NCBI GenBank assembly: GCA_963693285.1
Contig: OY848921.1
Coordinates: 2,123,646 to 2,187,645 of the forward strand
Length of the DNA stretch: 64,000 nucleotides
Direction of reading: 5' to 3'
DNA from: Xestospongia muta
Lineage: Eukaryota; Porifera; Demospongiae; Haplosclerida; Petrosiidae
The first letter of the stretch is position 1. Each line of letters begins with the position of its first letter. The translations under genes were made by a program, and so were the position numbers. Below are positions 34,447 through 46,966 of the stretch, one piece after another. The notes under the pieces were generated by a model, which did not search any database, was not told where the DNA came from, and was given only the letters and a program-made list of their open reading frames with translations.

Positions 34447-36888
34447 ATGTCTGATAATCTCAGTCCACCTACTCTCAATCTATTATGTCGTGAACTGAGA
34501 GAGGTAGTAGAATGGGATCAAGTAGCTGTAAGTCTCAAAGTACCTTATGTTGATATTAAGAGTATTGAGGCACAATACCCTGAATTATGGCGACGCAAAA
34601 TGCATTCCTTACAAAAATGGCTAGATCAAACCAACACTGTACATACATGGCGTACTATAGTTGATGCTGTAGAAAGAGCTAATTCTAGAGTTGCTGAGCA
34701 TATTAGAACAAAGTATGCTGCTGTTCTAGATCAAGTACCATCAAATTTACAAGTTAAAGAACATAGCAGTGAAGAACATGATGATCAACATCCATCTAGC
34801 ATAATTAAAGAGCAGGAACAAACTGAAAGCAATGTACATGTAGTACTTGATCAAAGCGTAACAGAAAAAATTACTGAGCTTGAACATAAATTTGCTGCAT
34901 TAGTTGCAGAAACACAAGAGTGTTTAGAACAGAGGCCAAACAAGCTTTTACCATTTTATCGATATCTGAGAATGCGACCATTAAAAGGTCATAAATCATT
35001 ACCAGATGAAGCCCATGTCACATACAACAAACTCTTTGATATACTAGATGATCACTGGCATTACCTCAAATATCAACTTCTTCAGAGAATAGTTGATGTG
35101 TTTCTTTATGATACCAATTTGCCTAGAAAAGTGAAGGAATATCAAGATGATTTGGCTGCATTCAAAGCGACAAAAATGAGAGATCTGGCAAATAAGATAA
35201 AATCCAAGCAGACTTATCAAGGTGAGATGACTGTAGAGTTGAGAGTGGAGGAAATGTGGCTAGATGTTCCAATACAACATTTTGAATATCAGGTTCAGCT
35301 TCTCTTTCAAGACAATGATAAGTCGCTTCGAGACATCACTGTTAGCCTAAGTAGTATGCACATTACCTGGAATGTTTCTAAAGAAATAGCTCTCCTTATT
35401 ACAAGGTCTAAATTTAATAGTAAAATGCTAAAAGCTATTGGAGTTATCTCACTAAAAGTTGGTAGTATCATTATCTTTAACAATGAAGATTTACAAGACA
35501 ACATGACATTTGACTCAGCTCTTTTAGCAGCTGTTCAATTTGGTAATCCTCTTTCTGCTATATCACTTCTTCTTGAAGTAGGTGGTAATCCTAACCTACT
35601 AACACAGTCAGGTGAAACAGTGATATCAAAATTAACTCAAATAAAAGATAAAAATGATGTGACTGTTTTATTTGTGGCTAGTCTATATGGTCACTTTTCT
35701 GTCATTTCTACCTTATTTAATAATGGGACAGATCCTAAGATAACTACAAATGATGGCTGGACACCTCTTATGATAGCTGGTGAGAATGGTCATGCTGATG
35801 TTGTTGAGTTATTAATAAAGAATAATGTTCCTGTGAATTCCCAAAGCACAGATGGAACAACAGCTATTTTTATTGCTAGCCAGAATGGTCATTCATCTGT
35901 CGTTTCTACCTTACTTGACAAGGGCGCAGATCCTAACATAACTACAAATGATGGTGGAACACCTCTTATAATAGCCAGTCAGAATGGTCATGCTGATGTT
36001 ATTGATTTATTACTAAATGAGAATGTTCCCGTAAATACCCAAAGCACAGATGGAACGACAGCTATTTTTATTGCTAGCCAGAACGGTCACTCTTCTGTTG
36101 TTTCTACCTTACTTAACAATGGGGCAGATCCTAACTTAGCTACAAATAATAGCATAACACCTCTTATGATAGCTAGTCAGTATGGTCATGGTGATGTTAT
36201 TAAATTATTACTAGAGAAGAATGTTCCTGTAAATACACAGAACACAGATGGAATGACAGCTATTTATATTGCTAGCAAGAATGGTCATTTTTCTGTCGTT
36301 TCTACCTTACTTAACATTGGGGCAAATCCTAATATAGCTACAAATGATGGTGCGACACCTCTTATGATAGCCAGTAAGAATGGTCATGCTGATGTTGTTG
36401 AGTTATTAATAGAGAATAATGTTCCTGTAAATACTCAAAGCATAGATAATATCACAGCTATTTATATTGCTAGTCAGAATGGCCACTCTACTGTTGTTTC
36501 TACGTTACTAAACAATGAAGCAGATCCTAACATATCTACAAACGATGACACAACACCTCTTATGAAAGCCAGTGAGAATGGTCATAGTGATGTCGTTGAG
36601 TTATTACTAAGGAAGAATGTTCCTGTAAATACCCAAAATACAGATGGAATGACAGCTATTTATTTTGCTAGCCAGAACGGTCATTCTTCTGTCGTTTCTA
36701 CCTTACTTAACAATGGAGCAGATCCTAACATAACTACAAACGATGACTGGACACCTGTTATGATAGCCAGTGAGAATGATCATGGTGATGTTGTTGAATT
36801 ATTACTAGAGGAGAATGTTCCTTTAAATACCCAAAGCACAGATGTAATTACAACTATTTCTATTGATGGACAAATTTTTCTATTTTAA
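34447..36888 (+). CDS. Death domain-ankyrin repeat protein B (3' truncated, 813 aa)
   Basis: Leader intron 34280-34440 (CTGAG/GTATGT to TTGTAG) ends six bases before the ATG. Same Death domain and middle module as A but the most diverged in sequence (for example PELWRRKMHSLQKW, RMRPLKGHKSLPDEA). Thirteen full ankyrin repeats are followed by a partial one that ends STDVITTISIDGQIFLF, a non-ankyrin tail. The terminal repeats and acidic tail seen in A and D are missing. The DNA after the break (from about 36860) matches the tail of the membrane-segment exon at 51060-51359 and the flank of the 45.6 kb fragment, so the end is a recombination junction. The frame stays open, so a shortened protein could be made. 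Confidence 0.85.
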   Translation: MSDNLSPPTLNLLCRELREVVEWDQVAVSLKVPYVDIKSIEAQYPELWRRKMHSLQKWLDQTNTVHTWRTIVDAVERANSRVAEHIRTKYAAVLDQVPSNLQVKEHSSEEHDDQHPSSIIKEQEQTESNVHVVLDQSVTEKITELEHKFAALVAETQECLEQRPNKLLPFYRYLRMRPLKGHKSLPDEAHVTYNKLFDILDDHWHYLKYQLLQRIVDVFLYDTNLPRKVKEYQDDLAAFKATKMRDLANKIKSKQTYQGEMTVELRVEEMWLDVPIQHFEYQVQLLFQDNDKSLRDITVSLSSMHITWNVSKEIALLITRSKFNSKMLKAIGVISLKVGSIIIFNNEDLQDNMTFDSALLAAVQFGNPLSAISLLLEVGGNPNLLTQSGETVISKLTQIKDKNDVTVLFVASLYGHFSVISTLFNNGTDPKITTNDGWTPLMIAGENGHADVVELLIKNNVPVNSQSTDGTTAIFIASQNGHSSVVSTLLDKGADPNITTNDGGTPLIIASQNGHADVIDLLLNENVPVNTQSTDGTTAIFIASQNGHSSVVSTLLNNGADPNLATNNSITPLMIASQYGHGDVIKLLLEKNVPVNTQNTDGMTAIYIASKNGHFSVVSTLLNIGANPNIATNDGATPLMIASKNGHADVVELLIENNVPVNTQSIDNITAIYIASQNGHSTVVSTLLNNEADPNISTNDDTTPLMKASENGHSDVVELLLRKNVPVNTQNTDGMTAIYFASQNGHSSVVSTLLNNGADPNITTNDDWTPVMIASENDHGDVVELLLEENVPLNTQSTDVITTISIDGQIFLF

Positions 36889-37335
36889 TATTATGGAATA
36901 TTGCAGATGTTGTATAATTTCTTTAGTGTTCTCTCTTGCATCTTGTTGTTCTAATAATTAAATAACAATTATTATAATATTATACTTATTATAACACTAA
37001 TTTTTTTTATTGAGAAAGTTTGTTGTTGTTTCATTGTGTCAGTTATCTAATTTCTTTGAGCAACCATCTATAAAAGAAGACGTTATTTGCACTCACTATG
37101 ATAATTACATAATCTCCATTAATAAGTATAATCAAGCTGCTATCAAATATAGCACAAAACCATCTCAAGAACTAGCAAACATTGATCTATCATATAGAAA
37201 TAATTACAGATAAAAGGAAAGGGTTAAATTTTGAAGTGACCTACCCACTTCCTTCATAGCCTCAGTTTTGAACGGATATACTATTGCAAGTAAAAGATGT
37301 TGACTCAAGCTATTGTTTAGTCATTCAGAGCAGTT
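36860..37335 (+). repeat. Segmental duplication, copy 1 (B 3' junction and flank)
   Basis: Matches 45945-46330 over several hundred bases (CTGCTATCAAATATA, GGGTTAAATTTTGAAGTG, GAACGGATATACTATTGCAA), including the junction from ankyrin sequence to other DNA. Confidence 0.8.
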
Positions 37336-37339
37336 TCAT

Positions 37340-38135
37340 ACTCAGCTACTTCAATATTTACTGTAACATAGTGACTGGTAGCGATTTACCAATCTAATCT
37401 TGACTCAATTACCTCAATAACTACTGTGACATAGTGACTGTTAGCATTCTTATTACCTGTCTACTCTTGATCCGATTACCTGATTACCTCAATATCTACT
37501 GTGACATAGCAAGTGACTGTTAGTGCTCTTATCACTGATGTACTTTTGACTCAATTACCTCAATATCTACTGCTACATAGCTACTGTTAGCGTTCTGGAT
37601 CCCATTAATGACTCAATTACCTCAATATCTACAGCAACATAACAAGTAACTGTTAGTGTTTTCTTTGCCAAGCTGCTCTTGATTCAATTACCTCAATATC
37701 TACTGTGACATAGCATTTGTTAGCATTCTTGTTACCACACTATTCTTAACTGAATTACTTCAATATCTACTGTTTGTGACATAGCATCTGTTAACAATTT
37801 CATTGCCAAGCTATTCTTAACTCAATTACCTCAATATCTACTGTGACATAGCATTTGTTAGCATTCTTGTTACCACACTATTCTTAACTTAATTACTTCA
37901 ATATCTGCTCTGACATAGTGACTGTTGGTGTTGTTATTATCAAGCTATTCTTAACTCAATTACCTCAATATCTACTGTGACATAACAACTGTTAGCATTC
38001 TTATTACCAAGCTATTCTTAACTTAATTACCTCAATATCTACTGTGACATAGCATCTTTTAGCATTCTTGTTACCAAGCTATTCCTAACTCAATTACCTC
38101 AACATCTACTGTGACATAGTGACTGTTGGTGTTCT
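37340..38135 (+). repeat. 67-bp leader minisatellite, array of gene C
   Basis: About twelve degenerate copies, one of the two longest arrays, ending about 160 bp before the donor of the leader exon (38296). Confidence 0.9.
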
Positions 38136-38528
38136 TATATGATTGCAACCATTATGTGATATAATTCATATTGTCAAACTACTAGCAGCTACATTTGTGT
38201 GCCAGTTAAGTCATTTGTGACCCATACTTTGACAAGAGGCAGTCATTATAAATACACTAACCAGTTTGTAGACTATTTTGGATTGAAAACACTGAGGTAT
38301 ATAAAACAAATATAGTAGCTATCGGTCAGGCATGAAGTCATATTGTGTATAGTTAATAGTTGAATACGCAATGAAGTATGGACTTCCTGCCATACCTGTA
38401 AGCCTAAAAAATGCATAATAACATGAAACATACTGTTTTTATTTAATTTAGGATTACTCTTGCACAAAAGTCTGATAATTTAAGGAACAGTCAATCTTAT
38501 ATCATTATTTTATAGTCCATAATTTACA

Positions 38529-41500
38529 ATGTCTGATAATCTCAGTCCACCTACTCTTGATGTACTGTGTGATGAGTTGAGAGAAGTAGTAGAATGGGAT
38601 CAAGTAGCTGTAAGTCTCAAAGTACCTTTTGTCGATATTAAAAGTATTGAGACACAGTATTCTGAATTAGCACAGCGCAAAATGCATTTTTTACAAAAAT
38701 GGCTAAATCAAACCAACACTGTACATTCATGGCGTACAATAGCTGATGCAGTAGAAAAAATCCATCCTTTCGTTGCTGAGAACATTAGAACAAAGTATGT
38801 TATTATTCTAGATCTAGTACCATCCACTTCATCAAATGCAGAATATAGCAGTGTAAATGCTTGCCAAAGTGACCTCATTACTAAAGAGCAACAACAAATT
38901 AAGCATGAGACAGTGGTGCTTGATAAAGACATTGTTGATAAAATCACTGACTTAGAAGATCAATTTGCCATGTTAGTTTCTAAGACAAAGATGTCTTTTG
39001 AAAAAAGACCAGAAATTCTTTCTGCATTGATTGAATACTTAAAGTCTCGAGGGATAGATGAACAAACATCATCACCAGATGAAGCCCCATGTATCACATA
39101 TGACAAAGTCTTTAATATTCTACGCAGACATTGGCATTACCTCAAATATCGACTTCTTCAAAGAATAATTCATAACTTTCTTTTTGACACGGATTTGCCT
39201 GTTCAACTTCAGAAATATCAAGATGATATGACTGCATTTAAAAAGTCAACAAAAATGAAAGATCTTGCTGATTTTGTAAAGTCAAAGCAGAGTACTGCAG
39301 GTGAGGTACCTATAGCATTAAAGGTGAAGGAAGCGTGGTTAGATGTTACATTAGAACATTTTGAATTTCTTGTGAAGCTTCTCTTCAAAGAATATGACGA
39401 GTCACTTCAAGATATATTTGTACAAAAGGGTAGCATGTATGTAACCTGGACTGTTTTTGACAAAATAGCTAGCCTCATTATTACAACATGTGGATTTAAC
39501 ATCAATGTGCTAAAGGCGATTGGAGTCATCTCACTAACAGTTGGTACTAACGTAGTCTTTAACAATGAATGTATACAAGATGATATGACATTTGATTTAG
39601 CTCTGTTGAAAGCTGTTCAATCTGATGGTCCCTATTCTGCTATATCTCTTCTTCTTGAAGTAGGTGGTAATCCTAACCTACTAACACAGTCAGGTGAAAC
39701 TGTAATATCAAAAATATCCCAAATAAAAAATAAAAATGATGTGTCTATTTTATTTGGAGCTAGTCTATATGGTCACTATTCTGTCGTTTCCATCTTGCTT
39801 AATAATGGGGCAGATCCTAACTTAGGTGCAAATGATGGCACAACACCTCTTATGATAGCTAGTCAGAATGGTCATGCTGATGTTGTTAGGTTATTACTAG
39901 AGAAGAATGTTCCTGTAAATGCCCAAAATGCAGATGGAACTACAGCTATTTTTGTTGCTAGCCAGAACGGTCACTCTTCTGTTGTTTCTACTTTACTTAA
40001 CAATGGGGTAGACCCTAACTTAGCTAAAAATGATGGCGCAACACCTCTTATGATAGCCAGTCAAAATGGTCATGATGATGTTGTTAGGTTATTACTAGAG
40101 AAGAATGTTCCTGTAAATGCCCAGAACCAGATGGGATTACAGCTATTTTTGTTGCTAGCCAGAACGGTCACTCCTCCGTTGTTTCCACCTTACTTAATAA
40201 TAGTGTAGATACTGACTTAGCTAAAAATAATAGCTCAACAACTCTTATGATAGCCAGTCAAAATGGTCATGATGATGTAGTTAGGTTATTACTAGAGAAG
40301 AAAGTTCCTGTAAATGTCCAAAATGCAGATGGAATTACAGCTATTTTTGTTGCTAGCCAGAATGGTCACACTTCTGTTGTTTCCACCTTGCTTAATAATG
40401 GGGCAGATCCTAACTTAGCTGCAAATGATGACGCAACACCTCTTATGATAGCTAGTCAGAATGGTCATGGTGATGTTGTTGAATTACTACTAAAGAAGAA
40501 CGTTCCTGTAAATACCCATGCCACAGATGGAAGTACAGCTATTTTTGTTGCTAGCCAGAATGGTCACTCTTCTGTTGTTTCTACTTTACTTAACAATGGG
40601 GCAGATCCTAACTTAGCTAAAAATGATAGCGCAACACCTCTTATGATAGCCAGTCAAAATGGTCATGATGATGTTGTTAGGTTATTACTAGATAAAACAG
40701 TTCCTGTAAATGCCCAATGTACAAGTGGAATTACAGCTATTTTTGTTGCTAGCCAGAACTGTCACTCCTTCGTTGTTTCCACCTTACTTAATAATGGTGC
40801 AGATCCTGACTTAGCTAAGAACGATAGTGCAACACCTCTTATGATAGCCAGTCAAAATGGTCATGATGATGTTGTTAGGCTATTACTAGAGAAGAAAGTT
40901 CCCGTAAATGCCCAAATTGCAGATGGGATTACAGCTATATTTGTTGCTAGCCAGAACGGTCACTCTTCTGTTGTTTCCACCTTACTTAACAATGGGGCAA
41001 ATCCTAACTTAGCTATGGGTAATGGTTGGACACCTCTTATGATAGCTAGTCAGAATGGTCATCCTGATGTTGTTGAGTTATTACTAAAGGAGGATGTTCC
41101 TGTAAATACCCAAACCACAGATGGAATGACAGCAATTTTTATTGCTAGCCAGTATGGTCACTCTTCTGTCATTTCTACTTTGCTTAACAAACAGGCAGAT
41201 CCTACCATAGCTACAAATGATAGCTCAACACCTGTTATGATAGCCAGTCAGAATGGTCATTTTGATGTTGTAGATCTATTACTAAAGAAGAATGTACCAG
41301 TAAATACCCAAACCACAGATGGAATGACAGCTGTTTTTATTGCTAGCCAGTATGGTCACTCTTCTGTCGTTTCTGCCTTGCTTAACAATAGGGCAGATCC
41401 TACTGTAGCTACAAATGATAGCACAACACCTCTTATGATAGCTAGTCAGAATGGTCATGTTGATGTTGTTGAGTTATTACTAAAGAAGAAGGTTCCTGTA

Positions 41501-43009
41501 AATACCCAAACCACAGATGGAATTACAGCTGTTTTTGTTGCTAGCCAGAATGGTCACTTTTCTGTTGTTTCTGCCTTACTTAACAATGGGGGATATCCTA
41601 ACATATCTATAAATGATGGCTGGACACCTGTTATGATAGCCAGTCAGAATGGTCATGTTGATGTTGTTGAAGTATTACTAAAGAAGAATGTACCAGTAAA
41701 TACCCAAACCACAGATGGAATTACAGCTATTTACATTGCTAGCCAGAATGGTCACTCTTCTGTCGTTTCTGCCTTACTTAACAATGGAGCAAATCCTAAC
41801 TTAGCTGCAAATGATAGTTCAACACCTCTTATGATAGCCAGTCAGTATGGTCACAGTGATATTGTTGAGTTATTAATAAAGGAGAATGTTCCTGTAAATA
41901 CCAAAGCACTGATGGATCAACAGCTATTTACAATGCCAGCCAGAATGGTCACTCTTCTGTTATTTCAACCTTACTTAACAATGGGGCAAATCCTAACATA
42001 ACTGCAAACGATAGCTCAACACCTCTTATGATAGCCAGTCAGAATGGTCATTGTGATGTTGTTGAGTCATTACTTAAGGCGAATGTTCCTGTAAATAGCC
42101 AAAGCACAGATGGAATTACAGCTATTTACGTTGCTAGTCAGAACGGTCACTCTTCTGTTGTTTCTACCTTACTTAACAATGGAGCAGATCCTAACATAGC
42201 TAAAAATAATGGTTGGACACCTCTTATGACAGCCAGTCAGAGTGGTCATGGTGATATTGTTGAGTTATTATTAAAGAAAAATGTTCCTGTAAATACCCAG
42301 TGCGCTGATGGAATGACAGCTATTTACATTGCTAGCCATAATGGTCACTCTTCTGTCATATCTACCTTACTTAACAATGGGGCAGACACTAGCATAACTA
42401 GGTTTAATGGCTTGACACCTCTTATAATAGCCTGTGCCAAAGGACATGACATTGTTGTAAGAGAGTTATTAAAGACACAAATTAATGTCAATCATCAAAC
42501 TTCTACTGGTACTACAGCATTACATTTATCAAGTCGATATGGCTTTGAGAATATTACTATTCAGCTACTAGAATATGGGGCTAATCCACTTCTAAAAGAT
42601 GTTTTAGGTCATACACCTATAGATATAGCTTATCAAAAAGGTTGTCATAACATCGTATTACTACTTCAAGATTCTCTGTCTGGTTTCCATGATGATAATC
42701 AGGAGTCATTGGCTGGTTCTATTGAGTCAGGTTATATGACTGGTGGACTATCAAATGATCACTCATCAGTAGCAGACAATGATATTGCACAAATCTCTGA
42801 TTTAGAAGAAGAAGACAATTTTGATATAAAGACAAATATTTGTATACAACAGGTAAGATTTGACAAAATAATAATAATAGATTATTCATTGTAAAGACAA
42901 ATAGAACACTATAAGTTATTACTACTACTGTTACTACTACTACTACTATTATTATTATTATTATTGTTTTTGATATTAGTTATTAATGTTTCCATTACAG
43001 TGCATTTAG
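38529..43009 (+). pseudogene. Death domain-ankyrin gene C with two 1-bp frameshifts
   Basis: Leader intron 38297-38515 ends 13 bases before the ATG. The Death domain and middle module are closest to A and E. About 30 ankyrin repeats follow, the longest array here. Frame is lost by one missing base near 40125 and another near 41900; the frames 38529-40208, 40247-42001 and 42028-42894 each stay fully open up to the shift. Both deletions fall in the same linker of the repeat (VNTQ/VNAQ followed by xDG), next to a run of C and A. The acidic tail continues to a donor at 42853 (CAG/GTAAGA), and an acceptor at 43000 brings in a two-codon last exon (TGC ATT TAG), unlike A and D, which stop without an intron. 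Could be a young pseudogene, an assembly error, or real frame-shifted alleles. Confidence 0.8.
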
Positions 43010-43818
43010 TAAAGCGACATATATCATGATCACGAAAGTCTTAAGACTATTTGTTAACCCTACAATTACTGTAATCTTTATAATGTCTTTTTCTTTCTTC
43101 AGTGATGAAGCCATCTGAGATAAAAATTGTGAAACACACAAAATATAAGCATTAATTTAATATTACGTTGATTTGTACATATTTGTAAAAATAGTAACTG
43201 ATATAGCACACAGTGTTATACATTTTATATGTTGTTAATAATTATATTATATATTATCATTTATATGTTGTTAATAATTATATTATACTACTTTCTATTA
43301 TAAATAAATGTGAAAATTATCCACTACAATTAATTACTTGTAACATACACAATATAACTAATACAACTGAAGACCACATCAAATTATATGAGTAGATGTA
43401 GACATTACTTCTGTTACTACTAATATATACTGATAAAATTAATTATTATTTTAGTTTGAAAGGAATGTTCATGAATATAATTATATGAGAAGAGTATATT
43501 ATTACAGATACTACATAATAACTGAAATAATAATAATAAGTTGATATTATTATATAGTAAAATGACAAGAGAATCATCAAATACAAACCAAATGTCATAA
43601 ATGATTGATAAAAATCAAATATCAAGCTATTATATCTGTTACTAAATTTTATATAATATTGTCATATTATGTTTCATTCAGTAACTTCAAAGTTACAATA
43701 GTTCACATATAATTAACCCATTCAACACTGGGTTGATTCATAATTTGTGTAGCATAGCCTACATGGATAGCTACTATATCCAGCTGATGATGTACTTCAT
43801 TCCAATCTTCTAATGTTG
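43010..43818. other. Intergenic region
   Basis: AT-rich; includes a direct repeat of TTATATGTTGTTAATAATTA near 43225 and 43260. No gene seen. Confidence 0.5.
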
Positions 43819-44164
43819 AGGCAAAGGACATAAGATGTCAATCATCAAACTCCTACAGGTACTACAGCATTACATTTATCAAGTCAATATGGGTTTGAGA
43901 ATATTACTATCCATTTACTAGAATGTGGTGCTAATCCACTTCAAATTAGTACACCTCTAGATACAGTTATTAAGGTCATCACGACATTTTAACACTACTT
44001 CACGATATGGTTGGTTCCCATGGTGATGATCAACTGTCATTAGCTGGTTCTGTTAATTCAGGTTATGCAACTGGTTGGCTATCAACTGATTACTCATCAG
44101 TAGCGCAGACTATGATACTGGACAAATCTCTGATCTAGAAGAAGATATTATGGAAACCACTTAA
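43819..44164 (+). pseudogene. Death-ankyrin 3' end fragment
   Basis: Encodes remains of the last two ankyrin repeats and the acidic tail (TALHLSSQYGFENIT, SGYATGWLSTDYSSVA, ISDLEEDIMETT) but with deletions and frame changes and no upstream part. Ends with the same stop as A, followed by the same 3' flank. Confidence 0.85.
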
Positions 44165-44750
44165 ATTATTTCTCCATAGCTCATATAAATTACAGATCAG
44201 TCAAATAGGATTAAATTAAGTAACAAAGCAAATCAATTAATTTAAAGAAAATTTGTTAATTTATTAGCAATTTGTATTATGGTACAGTATTTAAAACAAT
44301 GTTTATATTAATATTAATAATAATAATTGTTTGTATATATAATAGGAAATATGATGTCTTTTATACTTACCTTTTTTAGTGACAAATTCACCTGACACAT
44401 ACTACTTAGCAGAGATGTAACACGATACATGTTGTTTGTCTGTAGTTAATAATATTTTATTATATTACATTATATTATAATATGATTTAGTTAATTACAT
44501 AATACTTTCTTTGTATACTTATTATAAGTTAATAATGTCATTTACTTGTGTGGTATTTTTTTTATTTCAAATAACAAATGTTATTCTCAAAACTCAAAGA
44601 AAAATAATGTATCTTATATTATATTGAAGTGATTAGCAAATGATACAAGTTGATCACGACATGTTGTGACAGAACTAGAGATGTGAATGGTGTGCATGTG
44701 CAGTGTATATTATTGTGCTAAATGTCATTGATACCTCAACTATAATCAAG

Positions 44751-44760
<10 letters not shown>
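44165..44760 (+). repeat. Triplicated 3' flank, copy 2
   Basis: Matches the flank of A from 31181 and of D from 49976 (AATTCACCTGACACATACTA, GATTTAGTTAATTAC). Confidence 0.8.

Positions 44761-44817
<57 letters not shown>
44754..44817. repeat. (TA)n microsatellite
   Basis: About 60 bp of TA with one G, next to the mobile element remnant. Confidence 0.9.
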
Positions 44818-44821
<4 letters not shown>

Positions 44822-44828
44822 TTAATTT

Positions 44829-45282
44829 GCATAGGAGGCTGAAGGGGGGGGGGGGCTGGAGGGCCTAGAGCCCCCCAATATTTAGAAAGAGGGGTCTTAG
44901 GCCCCCAAATTTTTATTGCTTGCTACTTACCCCACAAAAAGAATCTAAGTTAATCTCATTGGTGTTGATGAAACTGTCAAAAGTTTTGACATATTTGCAG
45001 GCCACAATGACGGAAAAATGGCTTAACAATTGTCTGGTCCTTCATGTACACAAGTGCCTAACTAATGAGTGTGATCTTTTTGAAATAGCTAAGGAATTTG
45101 TTATGGTAAATGATGAGTGAAGGAAATAGTTTGGTACATTTTAAATTAATGTTGGTAATACTGATTGCGATTATATCAAACATAAGTTTCTGCATTATGG
45201 GTACATTCGTGTCTGCATATTCATCACATAGATATGGTGTGAGCCCCCCAAAATATAAGTGACTCATCCGCCTATGATTTGT
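44829..45282 (+). mobile_element. hAT-type DNA transposon remnant
   Basis: Interrupts the duplicated 3' flank. The ends are inverted: GCATAGGAGGCTGA at the left, and TCATCCGCCTATG at the right, each with a G-run or C-run inside. The central frame (44920-45120) encodes MTEKWLNNCLVLHVHK and FEIAKEFVMVNDE, which fits the C-terminal dimerisation region of hAT transposases (pattern M-x-x-R/K-L-N-x-L-x-L-L-H-V-H). The rest of the transposase is missing. Target-site duplication not resolved. Confidence 0.75.
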
Positions 45283-45590
45283 TTCCATAAACAATTATTT
45301 CAGTGTCCAAGCTCAGAATGTTCTCATTATACTTCTTTTGACTTATGTTCCCTTCTCCTTTTGAATATCATTGCTTTTCTTCTTGGACTTTTGAATTGTG
45401 CTTGTCTAGACTGGAAAAGACACTATTAACTCTGTCAGATCACCAAGGCAGCTGATGAACTCTATCAGTGTAGTGCTATATTAATTGATGCATTCTTTAT
45501 CACTTTCCTTACTTGATATCTGTTCCTATATTTACCAGTACATAAAATATGTACTGGTAAATATTTATGTAGCAAAGTGCACATACTATA

Positions 45591-45945
45591 TCTGATCCTA
45601 ACATAGCTGTAAATAATGGCTGGACACCTCTTATGAAAGCCAGTGAGAATGGTCATGCTGATGTTGTTGAGTTATTACTAAGGAAGAATGTTCCTGTAAA
45701 TACCCAAAGTACAGATGGAATAACAGCTATTTATATTACTAGCCAGAACAGTCACTCTTCTGTCATATCTACCTTACTTGACAATGGAGCAGATCCTAAC
45801 ATATCTACAAACAATTTCTGGACACCTCTTATGGTAGCCAGTGATAGTGGTCATGCTGATGTTGTTGAGTTATTACTAGAGGAGAATGTTCCTGTAAATA
45901 CCCAAAGCACAGATGACATAACAGCTATTTATGTTTCTAGCCTAA
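45591..45945 (+). pseudogene. Ankyrin repeat fragment inserted in a flank
   Basis: About three and a half ankyrin repeats, beginning abruptly with SDPNIAVNNGWTPLMKASE and ending AIYVSS, with no Death domain upstream. The left side is triplicated 3' flank sequence (compare 50770-50790); the right side is the same junction sequence as at the end of B. Confidence 0.85.
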
Positions 45946-46330
45946 TTTTCTACTTTAATTGTATGGAATGTTGTAGATGCTCTGTAATCTCTAGTATTCT
46001 CTTGTGTCTTGTTGTTCTAATAATTAATAAGATATCAATTATTTATTATGATAATTACGTAATGTTCATTAATAGTAAGTAAGCTGCTATCAAATATAAC
46101 ATAATACTATCTCAAGAACGAACAAATATTGATCTGTCATATGCAAAACAATTACAGATAGAGAATAAAGGGTTAAATTTTGAAGTGCCTTACCTACTTC
46201 CTTTAAATAGTGAACTGAGCGGAAGTGTTTATGATTATTGTTATACTGCACCTCCTCCTTTAACTAGTTCTCAGTTTTGAACGGATATACTATTGCAAGC
46301 AAAAGGCGTTGTCTCAAGCTAACGTTTATT
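45945..46330 (+). repeat. Segmental duplication, copy 2
   Basis: Matches 36860-37335; leads into the D minisatellite array just as copy 1 leads into that of C. Confidence 0.8.
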
Positions 46331-46364
46331 TATTCAGAGTAGTTTCATATAGTATATTATTATC

Positions 46365-46580
46365 TCATCTACTGTGACATTGTGACTGTTAGCAATCCAA
46401 TTACCAGTCTACTCTTGACTCAATTACCTTAATATCTACTGTGACATAGTGAGTATTAGCATTCTTATTACCAGTATACGCTTGACTCGATTACCTCAAT
46501 ATCTACTGTAACACAGTGACTGATAGAGTTCTTTTATTACCAAACTACTCTCGACTCAATTACCTCAATGTTTACTGTGT
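46365..46580 (+). repeat. 67-bp leader minisatellite, array of gene D
   Basis: About three copies (CTCAATTACCTTAATATCTA, GTGACATAGTGAGTATTAGC). Confidence 0.85.
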
Positions 46581-46966
46581 CATAGTGTGTGATACATATA
46601 ATTCATATTGTTAAACCAGTAGGAGATACGTTTGTGTGCCATTAAAGTCATTTGTGACCCATACTTTGCCAAGAGACAGTCATTGCAAATATACTAAGCA
46701 GTGTGTAGACTATCTTGGATTGAAAACACTGAGGTATATATAAAACAAAATATAGAGGCTATCGGTCAGGCAGGAAGTCATCTTGTGTATAGTTAATATA
46801 GTTGAGTACACAATGAAGTATAGACTTCCTGTCACACCTGTAAGCCTAAAAAATGCATAACATGAAACATTATATTTATTTATTTTAGGATTACTATAGT
46901 GCAAAAGTCAAGAAAACTTAAGGAACTGTTTATCTTATATCATTATTTTATATTTCATGATTTACA

